Positions 40,904-50,700 of a stretch of 64,000 nt of DNA are shown piece after piece; within the stretch, counting starts at the first letter, position 1; every line of letters begins with the position of its first letter. Location: NCBI RefSeq assembly GCF_028609845.1, contig NZ_CP063191.1, positions 496,001-560,000 of the forward strand, read 5' to 3'. Under the pieces are notes generated by a model, which had not been told where the DNA came from, made no database searches, and saw nothing but the letters and a program-made list of their open reading frames with translations. The translations under genes were made by a program, and so were the position numbers. Source of the stretch: Corynebacterium heidelbergense. GTDB taxonomy: Bacteria > Actinomycetota > Actinomycetes > Mycobacteriales > Mycobacteriaceae.

Positions 40904-42169
40904 GTGGCTGAGATTGGTCATGCGTATTCGGCTGCTAATTCCCCGTTGGCTGAGTCCAACTGGGATTTGAAGTGGCCTCAGTCTGTGCGCACGTTTGCGA
41001 AGATGCTGCGTGAGGATGCGCAGGTCCGTTCGGTGCATAAGGCTGTGACGTTGCCTATTCAGCGCACGACGTGGCGTATCGACCCGAATGGTGCTGCGGA
41101 TAATGTGACGCGGCTTGTGGCGGAAGATGTGCGCCTGCCGATTTTGGGTGATGATGGGTCGAACCCGTTGGCTAACACTGGGGGGCACTTCAGTTTCCAG
41201 CAGCATTTGTATTGGGCGCTTCATTCGTTGACGTATGGGGCGATGTATTTCGAGAAGGTCTACGAGGTCGTGGACGGCAGGGATCGCCTGCGTAAATTGG
41301 CACCTCGTTTGCCTGATTCGATTACGGCTATCAATGTGGCCCCTGATGGTGGTTTGGAGGGGATTGAGCAGCGCCCGTTGCCGGGTGAGCGGGGCCGTGG
41401 TGTTGAGCCTGTGGTGATCCCGGTGGAGCACCTTGTGGCGTATGTGCATGACCCGGTGTTGATGGATTGGCGGGGCACTAGTTTGTTCCGGCCGGCCTAC
41501 AAGCATTGGGTGCTGAAGGACCAGCTTTTGCGCTTGGAGGCGCAGGTGTTGGAGCGTAACGGCATGGGTGTGCCGGTGTATACCACGAGTGATGATTCGA
41601 TCACTGGCATGGATCTGCAGGATGAGATCAGGCAGGGGTTGGATATTGCGACGGGGCTGCGGTCTGGCGCTACTGCTGGCGCGGCTATCCCGCATACCGC
41701 GTCATTGTCTGTGGAGGGCACGAAGGGGCAGCTTGTGTCGCCGCGTGAGGCGATTGCTTACCAGGATTCACAGATTGGTAAGTCTGCGCTGGCGCACTTC
41801 CTGAATTTGGAGGGTAAGGGCGGTTCGTATTCGCTTGCGGAGGTACAGGCGAATATCTTCGTCCAGTCGTTGCAGACGGTGGCGGAGACGATTACGGACA
41901 CGTTCAATCGTTTCGTGATTGAGCCGTTGGTTGATCTGGCTTTCGATTCGTCTGGCGGGCCTTACCCGAAGCTGGTGTGCGATCCGATTGGCACGAAGAC
42001 TGATCTCACTGCGGAGTCGCTGGCGACTTTGGTGAGTAATGGGATCATTCTGCCGGATCGTGACCTGGAGGAAGAGATGCGTAGGCGGGGGAGCCTGCCG
42101 CCGAAAAGGCCGCTAGATAAGCCGGTGAATAATGGGGGAGCTAATGCTGCAGATCAAAAACCTCAGTGA
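40904..42169 (+). CDS. Portal protein
   Basis: 421 residues, GTG start. FAKMLREDAQVRSVHKAVTL then PIQRTTWRIDP is the typical portal N-terminus, followed by a stem/wing region with KGQLVSPREAIAYQDSQIGK and a C-terminal EEEMRRRGSLPPKRP tail. It forms the dodecameric DNA channel. It overlaps the protease gene by 26 bp. Confidence 0.85.
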   Translation: MAEIGHAYSAANSPLAESNWDLKWPQSVRTFAKMLREDAQVRSVHKAVTLPIQRTTWRIDPNGAADNVTRLVAEDVRLPILGDDGSNPLANTGGHFSFQQHLYWALHSLTYGAMYFEKVYEVVDGRDRLRKLAPRLPDSITAINVAPDGGLEGIEQRPLPGERGRGVEPVVIPVEHLVAYVHDPVLMDWRGTSLFRPAYKHWVLKDQLLRLEAQVLERNGMGVPVYTTSDDSITGMDLQDEIRQGLDIATGLRSGATAGAAIPHTASLSVEGTKGQLVSPREAIAYQDSQIGKSALAHFLNLEGKGGSYSLAEVQANIFVQSLQTVAETITDTFNRFVIEPLVDLAFDSSGGPYPKLVCDPIGTKTDLTAESLATLVSNGIILPDRDLEEEMRRRGSLPPKRPLDKPVNNGGANAADQKPQ

Positions 42170-43295
42170 GTCGAAAGCTGAGCTGTTTGTGTATGGGGAG
42201 ATCGGCTGGGAGACGGATGCTTACGCAATCGCCCGTGAGGTTTCCTCGCTCGATGTGAGTGAGTTGTCTGTCCGTATCCACTCGCCAGGCGGCGACGTGT
42301 ACGACGGGTTGGCGATCATGAACGCGCTGAAGGCGCACCCGGCGCATGTCACCGCTGTGGTTGAGGGGCTGGCGGCTTCCGCCGCGTCGTTCATCGCTGT
42401 GGGTGGTGCGGATCGTGTGGTGATGCGGCCCGGCTCGGAGTTGATGATCCATGACGCTATGACCATCGCCCTCGGTAACGCTGAGGATCTTGGTAAGGCG
42501 CTGGGTGATCTTGATCGTGTGTCGAACACACTGGCTGAGATTTATGCGGCGAAGGCTGGCACGCCTGCTGATATGTGGCGTGAGGCGATGCGCGCGGAGA
42601 CGTGGTTCACGGCTGACGAGGCGGTGGAGGCTGGTCTGGCTGATGAGGTTTCGTCCGTGGATGAGCCGCTACCGGCTGTCGCGTTGGCTCGTGGCCGCGT
42701 GATGAATGTTTTTTCAGGTCGGCGGGGAAAGCCCCCGCGCGAGCTTCTGAACCATGAGGTTCGGGGAGGGGATTCTGGTATGGCCGATGAGGTCAAGAAT
42801 GAAGAAGTGATTGAGCCTACGGAGGCTGTCCAGCCCGCTGAGTCGGAGGCTGGGGAGGTTTCTGAGGCTGTGGAGGATCAGGCTGCGGTCACCTCCGAGG
42901 ATGGGGAGGCTAGCGAGTCTGAGTCTGCCGAGTCTGCTGGTGGTGAGGCTTCCGATGGTGAGGCTGAGGCATCTGAGGAGACTGTGGTGACTTTGGACCG
43001 CGCCCGCTATGAGGAGCTGTTGGCCCAGCTCGCTGAGGGGCAGGAAGCCCTGAAGGTGGTGGCGCGCCGCGAGGCTGAGGATTTCGTGGATCGCGCTATC
43101 AGCGAGGGCCGGTTGGGCGCTGCTTCCCGTGACCGGGAGGTGTCGAACTACCTGGTGGATGCGGGTGAGACGCGGGCGCGTATTGAGGCGCTTGCGGTTG
43201 GCCGTATCCCCCGCTCTGAGAAGGGGCATTCGGTCCCGGATGAGGGCGTGTCGGTGACCAATAAGCGACCGCGTGGGCCGATTCCGCGCGTCTAA
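42144..43295 (+). CDS. ClpP-type prohead protease fused to a scaffold domain
   Basis: 383 residues, ATG 42144 with GGGGGAG upstream. The N-terminal ~190 residues are a ClpP-like serine protease: RIHSPGGDVYDGLAIMNALK, Ser79 in GLAASAASFIA, His103 in ELMIHDAM, ETWFTADEAVEAGLADEV. An acidic E/S/A-rich segment (~213-290) and a helical C-terminus look like a scaffold. The scaffold part can probably also be made separately from an internal start at 42780. Confidence 0.88.
   Translation: MLQIKNLSESKAELFVYGEIGWETDAYAIAREVSSLDVSELSVRIHSPGGDVYDGLAIMNALKAHPAHVTAVVEGLAASAASFIAVGGADRVVMRPGSELMIHDAMTIALGNAEDLGKALGDLDRVSNTLAEIYAAKAGTPADMWREAMRAETWFTADEAVEAGLADEVSSVDEPLPAVALARGRVMNVFSGRRGKPPRELLNHEVRGGDSGMADEVKNEEVIEPTEAVQPAESEAGEVSEAVEDQAAVTSEDGEASESESAESAGGEASDGEAEASEETVVTLDRARYEELLAQLAEGQEALKVVARREAEDFVDRAISEGRLGAASRDREVSNYLVDAGETRARIEALAVGRIPRSEKGHSVPDEGVSVTNKRPRGPIPRV
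42780..43295 (+). CDS. Probable nested in-frame scaffold protein
   Basis: 171 residues, in frame within the protease gene. ATG 42780 (MADEVKNEEVIEPTEAVQPA) has GGGGAGGGG 8 nt upstream. Separate translation of the acidic scaffold would parallel lambda C/Nu3. Inference from the start-site context. Confidence 0.5.
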   Translation: MADEVKNEEVIEPTEAVQPAESEAGEVSEAVEDQAAVTSEDGEASESESAESAGGEASDGEAEASEETVVTLDRARYEELLAQLAEGQEALKVVARREAEDFVDRAISEGRLGAASRDREVSNYLVDAGETRARIEALAVGRIPRSEKGHSVPDEGVSVTNKRPRGPIPRV

Positions 43296-43319
43296 GACCT
43301 GAAGAAAGAGGTTTGAGTT

Positions 43320-43715
43320 TTGTCTAATCCTGTGTTCCGCCAGGGGCCTATCACCTTCGATGTGACCGCCCCGGTTGAGAAGTTCCGTTTCGTGAAGCTG
43401 GAAGAGAATGGCGTGTCTCACGCCGCTGCTTCTGATGCTGTGTTCGGCGCTGTTTCGTCCGCTGCTGTGAATGGTGCTGCGGGCGAGTGGCGCACCAATG
43501 GGGATTTGCGCCCCACCAATGTTGCGGTGCATTTCGGCCCCGCTTCTGTGCTGATTGAAGCCGCTGATTCCGAGGAGTTCGCTGTTGGCTCCCCGGTGTA
43601 CGCCGCCGCTGATGGCAAGGCCGCTGCGTCTGGCACGACTGCCGCTGGTGTTGCTATCCGACCCGTTGAGAACGGTCTTGTGACTGTTCTGCTGACCGGC
43701 CCGGCTGTGGCCTAA
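43320..43715 (+). CDS. Head decoration protein (DUF2190-like)
   Basis: 131 residues, TTG start. Compact beta-rich, Ala/Val-rich protein (GPITFDVTAPVEKFRFVKLE ... GVAIRPVENGLVTVLLTG), typical of capsid-decorating DUF2190 proteins placed just before the major capsid gene. Confidence 0.75.
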   Translation: MSNPVFRQGPITFDVTAPVEKFRFVKLEENGVSHAAASDAVFGAVSSAAVNGAAGEWRTNGDLRPTNVAVHFGPASVLIEAADSEEFAVGSPVYAAADGKAAASGTTAAGVAIRPVENGLVTVLLTGPAVA

Positions 43716-43737
43716 ATCCTAGAGGGGGAGAAAACCT

Positions 43738-44661
43738 ATGGCTAACATTTTCACCGCGTCTTATGACGCTAACACCATTCCGGTGTCTGAGATGGTGAAG
43801 GACCCTACCTTCATCCCTGAGCAGACCCTGGAATACCTGGATGGTTCTTTCTTGGAGAACCTTCTGTTCCGCGATGGTGGTTCTAACGCTGGCGCTGTTG
43901 CGTACCGTGAGGCCGCTGCCCCGTTCCTGATGCATGATGCTGAGAACGTTGCTGAGGGCGCGGAGATTCCGGTTGCTGGCCTGCAGATTGGTGAGGCTAA
44001 GACCGCTATTGCTCAGAAGAACGCGCTGGCTATCCGCGTGTCTCTGGAGATGATCCGCCGTAATTCGGTGGATATGGTCACCAAGCAGCAGACCGCGCTG
44101 CAGAACACGATGGTGTCCACTGGTGTGAAGGCTACCCTGAACGCTTTCAACTCCGCTCCGATCCAGACCCTCGCTGCTTCTGCCGCGTGGGGTGCGCAGG
44201 GTTCCGATCCTGTGAAGGATGTGCTGGATGCTGTGGAGCTGGTGCAGGGCGCTACCGCTGACCGTTCCGGGGTGGAGGGGCTGTTCAACTACAACCCGTC
44301 TCACCTTGTGTTGCACCCGAAGAAGCTGACCGCGCTGCTGCGTAACGAGCAGGTGCAGCGGTTCTACGTGGGTGACAATGCCGCCGATAACCCGGTTTAC
44401 CGTGGCGTGCAGAACGTGTCCCTGTTCGGCTTGACCGTGGCCACCTCCCGGTGGATGAACCCGGAAGACGTGTACGTCCTGGAGTCCGGCGTGGCTGGCT
44501 TCATCTCCACCGAGATGCCGCTGCAGATGACCCCCCTCTATGAAGAGGGCGGCGCTTCCGGCTCCGGTGGCCCGCAGCAGACTTGGCGCACTGACGCTTT
44601 CCGCAGCCGTGTTATCGCTGTCGATAACCCGAAGGCTGTCGTGAAGATCACGGGGGCCTAG
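43738..44661 (+). CDS. Major capsid protein
   Basis: 307 residues, HK97-like fold inferred. VAEGAEIPVAGLQIGEAKTA and KKNALAIRVSLEMI-like spine region (QKNALAIRVSLEMIRRNSVD), P-domain with SHLVLHPKKLTALLRNEQVQ, and a C-terminal TWRTDAFRSRVIAVDNPKAV. GAGGGGGAG precedes ATG 43738. No N-terminal delta domain is visible, in keeping with a separate scaffold. Confidence 0.9.
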   Translation: MANIFTASYDANTIPVSEMVKDPTFIPEQTLEYLDGSFLENLLFRDGGSNAGAVAYREAAAPFLMHDAENVAEGAEIPVAGLQIGEAKTAIAQKNALAIRVSLEMIRRNSVDMVTKQQTALQNTMVSTGVKATLNAFNSAPIQTLAASAAWGAQGSDPVKDVLDAVELVQGATADRSGVEGLFNYNPSHLVLHPKKLTALLRNEQVQRFYVGDNAADNPVYRGVQNVSLFGLTVATSRWMNPEDVYVLESGVAGFISTEMPLQMTPLYEEGGASGSGGPQQTWRTDAFRSRVIAVDNPKAVVKITGA

Positions 44662-44663
44662 TC

Positions 44664-44864
44664 GTGAAGATTCGCCTGCTGGTTGACCAGTGGGACGAGC
44701 CGACTGAGGGCGGTTACCTGACCCACGTCAAGGGGGATGTGGTGGATGCTGGTGAGGCTGACGCTGCGCGCTTGGTGGGTGCGGGGGCTGCTGTTGGTGT
44801 CCCTGTGGAGTCTGAGAAGAAGGAGGCCCCTAAGCGCCGTGTGAGGCGTGGGGGCGATAAGTAG
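44664..44864 (+). CDS. Small head protein, unknown
   Basis: 66 residues, GTG two bases after the capsid stop. Ends in a basic tail (EKKEAPKRRVRRGGDK). Possibly a connector accessory; not recognised. Confidence 0.6.
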   Translation: MKIRLLVDQWDEPTEGGYLTHVKGDVVDAGEADAARLVGAGAAVGVPVESEKKEAPKRRVRRGGDK

Positions 44865-44879
44865 AAGGGGGGTGGGCGC

Positions 44880-45305
44880 GTGGCTTATGTGACCGTGGAG
44901 GCACTGGAGGCGCGCCTACCGCGCCCGCTGGACCTGGTTGAGCGTGGTCGTGCGGAGACGCTGCTGGGCGATGCCGAGGATCGTGTGCGCGAGGAGCTTG
45001 GCCGTGTGGGCCGGGACTTGGATTCGGAGTATTTCTCCCGTCCTGGGTTCGGGTACACGGTGGATCGGGTGATCCGCGAGATGGTGGCTGCGGCTGTCCT
45101 GATCGGCGTGAATGCTGGCTACAGGTCGGTTGCTTCTACTACCGGCGCGGAGTCTGATTCGGCGACGTTCGCTGGGGATAATCCCGGCTGGGGCAACGTG
45201 TATTTGACGGAGGAGCATAAGCGCGATCTGGGTTTGCCTGGCGCTGCGCGCCCGTCCGGACGGTTCCCTATGCCGTGGGTGTGGCCGGAGCGTGATGTGT
45301 GGTGA
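44880..45305 (+). CDS. Head-tail connector protein
   Basis: 141 residues, GTG start. VTVEALEARLPRPLDLVERG then helical VREELGRVGRDL resembles HK97 gp6/Gp19-type adaptors. The tail-end PWVWPERDVW matches actinophage connectors with terminal aromatic residues. Position between capsid and tail genes supports this. Confidence 0.75.
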   Translation: MAYVTVEALEARLPRPLDLVERGRAETLLGDAEDRVREELGRVGRDLDSEYFSRPGFGYTVDRVIREMVAAAVLIGVNAGYRSVASTTGAESDSATFAGDNPGWGNVYLTEEHKRDLGLPGAARPSGRFPMPWVWPERDVW

Positions 45306-45637
45306 AGTACACGGAGCCTGTTGAGCTGATCGAGCCGCGCGCCGTGGATGACGATGGGCTTCCCGTGTCTGGTGGTGGTGGCCGCGTTGTGGTGAATGCC
45401 CGCGTGCAGCCGCTTGTGCTGGATGAGGACGCGGGCCGTGATCGTTCCGGCACGTACACGGAGCTTCGGGTGTTCGCACCTGCTGGTACTCGTGTCGTGG
45501 AGGGGATGATGGCGGTGATCCGTGGCGAGGTGTTCCGCGTGGAGGAGCCGTCGTGGGATTGGTCGCGGTTCCGCCGCCCCGTGTTCGCGGCGCATTCCCC
45601 GTCTGTGGTGTTCGTCGTGAAGCGGGGTGAGGGCTAG
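45302..45637 (+). CDS. Head closure (stopper) protein
   Basis: 111 residues, GTG overlapping the previous stop. Beta-rich (TYTELRVFAPAGTRVVEGMM, VIRGEVFRVEEPSWDWSRF), the typical small barrel of head-closure proteins. Confidence 0.7.
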   Translation: MKYTEPVELIEPRAVDDDGLPVSGGGGRVVVNARVQPLVLDEDAGRDRSGTYTELRVFAPAGTRVVEGMMAVIRGEVFRVEEPSWDWSRFRRPVFAAHSPSVVFVVKRGEG

Positions 45638-45906
45638 TGCGGATCAAGCTGCCTGAGTCCTGGTTTGAGAAGACGTGGAACATCGTGGAGCCTCAGCTTC
45701 AGCAGAAGGTGGATGCCGCATCGAAGAGTGTGCCCGCTGATTTTGAGGTGGCGTTGACCCCGAAGCGTGACCGGAATAACCGGCCTGTTGTGCTGATGGT
45801 GATGAAGGGGCCGCACGCTTTCGCTTCGGAGGTGAAGCACGGGCACATGATGCGCGCCGTGGCCCAGCAGGGCTGCGATGTGCACCGCTACGTGGGGGAG
45901 GTGTGA
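45637..45906 (+). CDS. Neck / head-tail joining protein
   Basis: 89 residues, GTG overlapping the previous stop by one base. FEKTWNIVEPQLQQKVDAAS and MVMKGPHAFASEVKHGHMMR are reminiscent of small HK97 gp10-type joining proteins. Assigned mainly by position. Confidence 0.6.
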   Translation: MRIKLPESWFEKTWNIVEPQLQQKVDAASKSVPADFEVALTPKRDRNNRPVVLMVMKGPHAFASEVKHGHMMRAVAQQGCDVHRYVGEV

Positions 45907-45907
45907 C

Positions 45908-46285
45908 ATGTACGTTCAGCGCAACGCCGCGTTGGAGATACGCCGCCAGATAAGGGCGCACTTCCGTTCCATCCCGGTGCTGTCACACGTCCCTGACAAT
46001 GCCCCCGACGCGGGGGTTTTCGTCACTGTGGCGGACAACGGCACGTCTACGAACACCCGCCTGTGGGCGCGGGAAAATATCCGGGTTGTTGCGTACTCGG
46101 ATGTTGAGATTGATTCACGCAACCTGGCTGCGCTGTTGGATGCGTGGCTACTCGATCCTGCCAATGTGGCGGGGTATCAGATCCTCCCCGGGGCCGGTTT
46201 GGTGACCGCCTGGGATGAGAAGTTGGGTCTGTGGATCACAGCCGTCACGGTGGCGGCGATCACTACTAAGAGGGGGATTTCCTGA
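45908..46285 (+). CDS. Tail terminator protein
   Basis: 125 residues. RNAALEIRRQIRAHFRSIPV at the N-terminus, a central strand pattern (TRLWARENIRVVAYSD) and a C-terminal LWITAVTVAAITTK fit the Gp17/U-type tail terminators. It directly precedes the major tail protein (1-bp overlap). Confidence 0.75.
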   Translation: MYVQRNAALEIRRQIRAHFRSIPVLSHVPDNAPDAGVFVTVADNGTSTNTRLWARENIRVVAYSDVEIDSRNLAALLDAWLLDPANVAGYQILPGAGLVTAWDEKLGLWITAVTVAAITTKRGIS

Positions 46286-46917
46286 TGGCTGATGCTGCCA
46301 AGAATGTGAACATTTGGAAGGACGCGCGGGTCTGGATCGCTGATAGCGAGACCGCGAAGGTCGGCACGAACGGCGAGTTCGGCGACGATTGGGTGAGCGT
46401 GGGTGTGCTCGCCGAGGGGTCGTCTATCGGCCAGGAGCCGGAGACTGACCGCGTTGAGATCAAGGCGTTTGGTGGTTCTCTGATCACCACCGACCAGAAG
46501 TTCTCGAAGGATGTGCGCACGTTCACTGCCCTGGAGGATAACGACACTACGTTCTCCTTGATCTGGCCGAACGCGTACAAGTCTGCGAACGGTTCGTTCA
46601 TCCTGCGGAAGCCGACCGACGCTCTGAAGATCGTGGCGTTTGAGACCACGAATCAGCGCGGCGAGAAGGTTGTGGACGTGACCCGCCAGAAGGCGAACGT
46701 TTACCCGTCCAGCATGGAGAAGTCCGACGATGGTGCGTCCACTGTGGAGTTCACTGTGGAGGTCCGCGCGGATGACAAGGACACGCTGTACGAGCGTCAC
46801 ACTTTCGATGGGTCTGCTGTCCCTGCGGATGTTGATTTCATCCGCTTCGAGGTTGATGCTTCGCAGCCTGATCCGGTGGGGACTGTGAACGAGTCCGACA
46901 CTGGTGAGACGGTCTAG
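46285..46917 (+). CDS. Major tail (tube) protein
   Basis: 210 residues with an AGAGGGGG site. WKDARVWIADSETAKVGTNG at the N-terminus and FTALEDNDTTFSLIWPNAYK resemble actinophage tube proteins. The C-terminal TLYERHTFDGSAVPADVDFI ends in a flexible acidic tail. A terminator follows. Confidence 0.85.
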   Translation: MADAAKNVNIWKDARVWIADSETAKVGTNGEFGDDWVSVGVLAEGSSIGQEPETDRVEIKAFGGSLITTDQKFSKDVRTFTALEDNDTTFSLIWPNAYKSANGSFILRKPTDALKIVAFETTNQRGEKVVDVTRQKANVYPSSMEKSDDGASTVEFTVEVRADDKDTLYERHTFDGSAVPADVDFIRFEVDASQPDPVGTVNESDTGETV

Positions 46918-46970
46918 CTTTCGGACCGGCCCCGTGGGTGGTGGGGCGGTATAAGTAGCCAACCGTTTTC

Positions 46971-47017
46971 GGGGTGGTGGGGGTTTCGTGTGTCGGCTCC
47001 CGCCGCCCCCCTGTTTT
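46971..47017 (+). terminator. Probable terminator after the major tail gene
   Basis: GGGGTGG (46971-46977) pairs with CCGCCCC (47003-47009), followed by CCTGTTTT. It may reduce read-through into the chaperone and tape-measure genes relative to the tube gene. Confidence 0.5.
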
Positions 47018-47065
47018 AGCGAGTTTATAGACACACCATTTTTCGACAAAAGAGGAGACACACAC

Positions 47066-47380
47066 ATGGCTGATAAGAAGACGGTGAAGGCCGCTAACGA
47101 GGCTAAAGCGCTGGTGCGTGAGGCTACCGGCGATTACCCGGACCCGATTGACGTGACGTTCGAGGTGCGGGGTCAGGAGGTGACGGTTCAGTGCCCCCCG
47201 ACGATTGAGGACGCGCCGTTTGAGGTGCCGATGCTGATTGAGGATGAGAAGCCGATGAAAGCTTTCATGCTCATGGCGGGCGATGAGGGCCGTCAGCGTA
47301 TGCGTGAGGCCGGGGCGACGGTGAAGGATTTCACCCGGTTTATCGAGGCGTGGCAGGAGGCTGCTGGCCTGGGAAACTAA
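47066..47380 (+). CDS. Tail assembly chaperone, upstream frame (G)
   Basis: 104 residues, ATG 47066 with AGAGGAGA upstream. DPIDVTFEVRGQEVTVQCPP and AGATVKDFTRFIEAWQEAAG are typical of lambda-G-like chaperones. It ends just after the slippery heptamer GGGAAAC; part of the ribosomes should shift -1 to make the long G-T form. Confidence 0.88.
   Translation: MADKKTVKAANEAKALVREATGDYPDPIDVTFEVRGQEVTVQCPPTIEDAPFEVPMLIEDEKPMKAFMLMAGDEGRQRMREAGATVKDFTRFIEAWQEAAGLGN
47371..47377 (+). promoter_or_regulatory. Programmed -1 frameshift site G_GGA_AAC
   Basis: In the zero frame the codons are CTG GGA AAC TAA, so the X_XXY_YYZ heptamer is in register and the stop follows at once. A -1 slip gives GGG AAA CTA ATC and enters the 47377-47775 frame. 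Confidence 0.88.
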
Positions 47381-47775
47381 TCGCCGATCTGCCCCAGATT
47401 AAGCAGCATTCGCCGGAGGTTGAGGCGGATCTGCTGCGGTTCTATGGGGTGGATTACCGGGACAGGTGGCGGGGCAGGTTGTCTATCCGTCGCCTGTTGG
47501 TGCTTGTGCGTGGATTGCCTGATGATTCGGCGTACAAGTCCGCTGTTGGTGGGGTGTTCCCCATCAGCCCGGAGACGATGGTGCTGATGGACCTGTTTCA
47601 CGCTGTGTCGGGGCAGAGGCATTGGTATAGGACCGCGAAGGCTGATACGGACAAGCGGCAGCGTTTGGCGCGTGAGCGTGAGGCTAGCCGCGCCCGCGTG
47701 GCGAAGATGCGTCGTGAGGCGCGTGAGCATAACGCGCGGGTGTTGGCCCGTCGTGCTGCTGAGGCGAACAACTAG
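47377..47775 (+). CDS. Tail assembly chaperone extension (T), made by -1 frameshift
   Basis: The -1 frame continues (KL)IADLPQIKQHSPEVEADLLR to a basic Arg/Ala-rich C-terminus (REREASRARVAKMRREAREH). It is expressed as a fusion to the 47066 protein, not on its own; no suitable start or ribosome site exists. It assists tape-measure assembly. It is followed 9 bp later by the tape-measure gene. Confidence 0.85.
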   Translation, partial: LIADLPQIKQHSPEVEADLLRFYGVDYRDRWRGRLSIRRLLVLVRGLPDDSAYKSAVGGVFPISPETMVLMDLFHAVSGQRHWYRTAKADTDKRQRLAREREASRARVAKMRREAREHNARVLARRAAEANN

Positions 47776-47783
47776 GGGGACTT

Positions 47784-50700
47784 ATGGCGGGGGCAACAGG
47801 CTACGCGGTTTTGCCGGTAACGGTGTCTTTGAAGGGCATCACGCAGCAGCTGAATAGTCAGCTGGAGCAACCGGCGAAGGCGGCCGCTAAGCGGGCTTCG
47901 GATTCGATTAATAAGCAGCTCGCTAGCGGGGCTACTGCTGCCGCCGCTGAGGTTGAGAAGGCCCGTAAGCGGGAAGAGTCGGCGACGAAAGCTGTTGTTG
48001 ATGCTGAGGCTAGGCTGCAGAAGGCCCGGTCGGATTCGGAACAGAAGGCTAAGGCGGTTGAGTCTGCTGAGCTGAAGCTGAAGTCCGCGCGTGATGGTGC
48101 GGATGCGAAGGTTTCTGAGGCTGAGCGGAAGCTCGCGGATCTGCGGGCGAGTGGTAAGGCTTCTGCGGATCAGGTTGCTGAGGCTGAGAAGCGCCTGGAG
48201 TCTGTGCGCGCGGGGCAGGGCGCGAAGGTTCTTGATAAGGAGAACCAGCTTGCTAAGGCCCGCGACAATGCGAAGTCTTCGTCGGATCGTGTGAAGTCTG
48301 CCGAGGATCAGTTGAAGGGCGCGCGGGCTGGCGCGCAGGATGCTACGGACAATCTCACTGCCGCGAATAAGCGCCTTGATGATTCGAACCTGAAGGCTGA
48401 GAAGTCCGGCATGTCTTTGGCCGAGGTGGGCCATAAGCTGAAGGGCGCGTTCGTTGTCGGCGCTGGCGCTGTTGGCGCTGCTGGCGCTGCCCTGTTCAAG
48501 GTCGGTAAGGACTTCGATGAGGGGTTCGATTCGATCCGTGTTGGTACTGGCGCTTCTGGTGAGGCGTTTGATCGGCTGAAGGAGTCGGCCCGCGCGGTGT
48601 ACAAGGAGGTACCTGCTGGCGCTGATGGTTTCGCCGGGGTTGCTTCCACGCTCGCTGACCTGAACACCCGTCTTGGCCTGACGGGTAAGCCGTTGGAGAC
48701 GGTGACTGAGCAGTTCGTTCAGCTGAAGAACCTGGGCATCGACGCTGACATCAACGCGGTGTCGCAGGCCATGAACGGGTTCGGCGTTGAGACGCAGGAC
48801 ATGCCGAAGTTCATGGATGAGCTGTTCCAGGTGTCTCAGGCCACGGGCGTGAGCGTCACTGATCTTGCGAACAGCGTTGTCAAGGCCGGACCGCAGTTGC
48901 GCGCCTTCGGGTTCAATGCGAAGGACTCTGCCGCACTGGTTGGCCTGATGGACAAGTCCGGTATGGACGCGGACAAGACGCTGCAGTCTATGCAGCGGGC
49001 GTTGGCGAATTTCGCTAAGGACGGTAAGGACGCTCCGAAGGCGTTGCGGGAAACGATTGATGAGATTGACCGCCTAATCAAGTCCGGCGATGAGTCGGGT
49101 GCGGTGAACCTGGCTAGTAGCATCTTCGGCACCCGTGGTGCTGCGCAGTTCGTGGATGCCGTGAAGCTCGGTACGGTCAACGTCGAAGACTTCATGAAGG
49201 CGACGGGGGCCACGAGTGACACGATTCTTGGTGTTGCTAAGGAGACTGAGGATTTCGCTGAGAAGTGGGATCTGTTTAAGCAGCGCGCTATTGCTGCTTT
49301 GGAGCCGGTGGCGGCGAAGGTTTTTGACGCTATGGTTCCGGCCTTGGAGAAAGCATGGGATGCGCTGACGAAGGCTGTTGGCGCTATCAAGGCATTTGGC
49401 GAGTGGGTGCAGCGCAATAACACGTGGCTCGGCCCGCTGGCCGCGTCGTTCAGCGTTGTCGCTGGCGCTGTTGGCTTGTACGTGCTGCAGATGAAGATCG
49501 CGGCGTTCTGGTCGAAGGTCATGGCCGCTGGTGGTCTGATCAAGTACTTGAAGACGCTCACGTCTGTGACGAAGATCCAGACGGCTGCACAGGCCGCGAT
49601 GAATGCGGTGATGAACGCTAACCCGATCTTCCTGGTCATCACTGCTATTGCAGCGCTTGTCGCCGGTCTCGTTTACTTCTTCACGAAGACGGAGACGGGC
49701 AAGCGCGTGTGGGCTGCGCTCGTTGAGAAGTTCAAGGAGGCGTGGGGCTGGATTAAGGACAAGATGGCCCCGGTGTTCCAGTGGATTGGGGATGTAGCCG
49801 CTGCTGCGTGGGAGCTGATCAAGCTCGGGTGGGACAACCTTGTCCACTCGATGCAGTGGGCTTGGGAGAACATCCTGAAGCCGGTGTGGGATGGGTTGTC
49901 CATCGCGGTGATGTGGTTGTGGAACAACGTGTTGAAGCCCACGTTCGATCTGATTAAGGGCGATTGGACCGTCCTTGTTGGCGTGATGAAGTGGGCGTGG
50001 GAGAACATCTTGAAGCCCGCTTGGGATGCGATAGCTACCGCTGCGCAATGGCTATGGACCAACGTTCTCATGCCTGTGTTCCAGTGGATCAAGGACTCCT
50101 GGACTGGCTGGACCATCGCGGCTAAGTGGGCATGGGAGAACATCCTGAAGCCAGCCTGGGATGCTGTTTCGTTGGCAGCTCAGTGGTTGTGGACGAATGT
50201 GCTCATGCCGGTATTCAACGCTATTCGTGGCGCGTGGGACGCGCTACTGAATGCGATGAAGTGGGCGTGGGAGAACATACTCAAACCCACGTGGGACATC
50301 CTCCAGGCCGCTGCGTGGTGGCTGTGGAATAACGTTCTGATGCCCGTGTTCGGGTTTATCCGTGGCGGCTGGGATGGACTGATCAACGCCATGAAGTGGG
50401 CGTATGACAATATCCTGAAGCCGACGTGGGACGCTTTGGGCGCGGCCCTCCAGTGGTTGAATGACAACGTTATCCAGCCGATCCTTGGGTGGATTCAGGA
50501 CCGCTGGAACCAGATGGCTGAGGGCATCCGCTGGGTGCGGGATAACGTGATCCAGCCGGTGTTCGATGCTGTCGGGCAGGGCCTCGATACGCTGCAGGGC
50601 TGGTTTGGCCGCGCGGTGGATGCGATTGGGCGGACGTGGGACACGATCCGGGATAAGACCGCCGCCCCGATCCGGTGGGTTGTGGATACGGTCTACAACA

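Noticed and set aside
47350..47376. Independent start for the second tail chaperone frame at ATG/GTG 47350
   Set aside because: No ribosome site; the in-register G_GGA_AAC heptamer explains its expression by frameshift.
49857..50531. CRISPR or mobile-element repeats
   Set aside because: Exact 135-bp in-frame coding repeats of a tape-measure protein.
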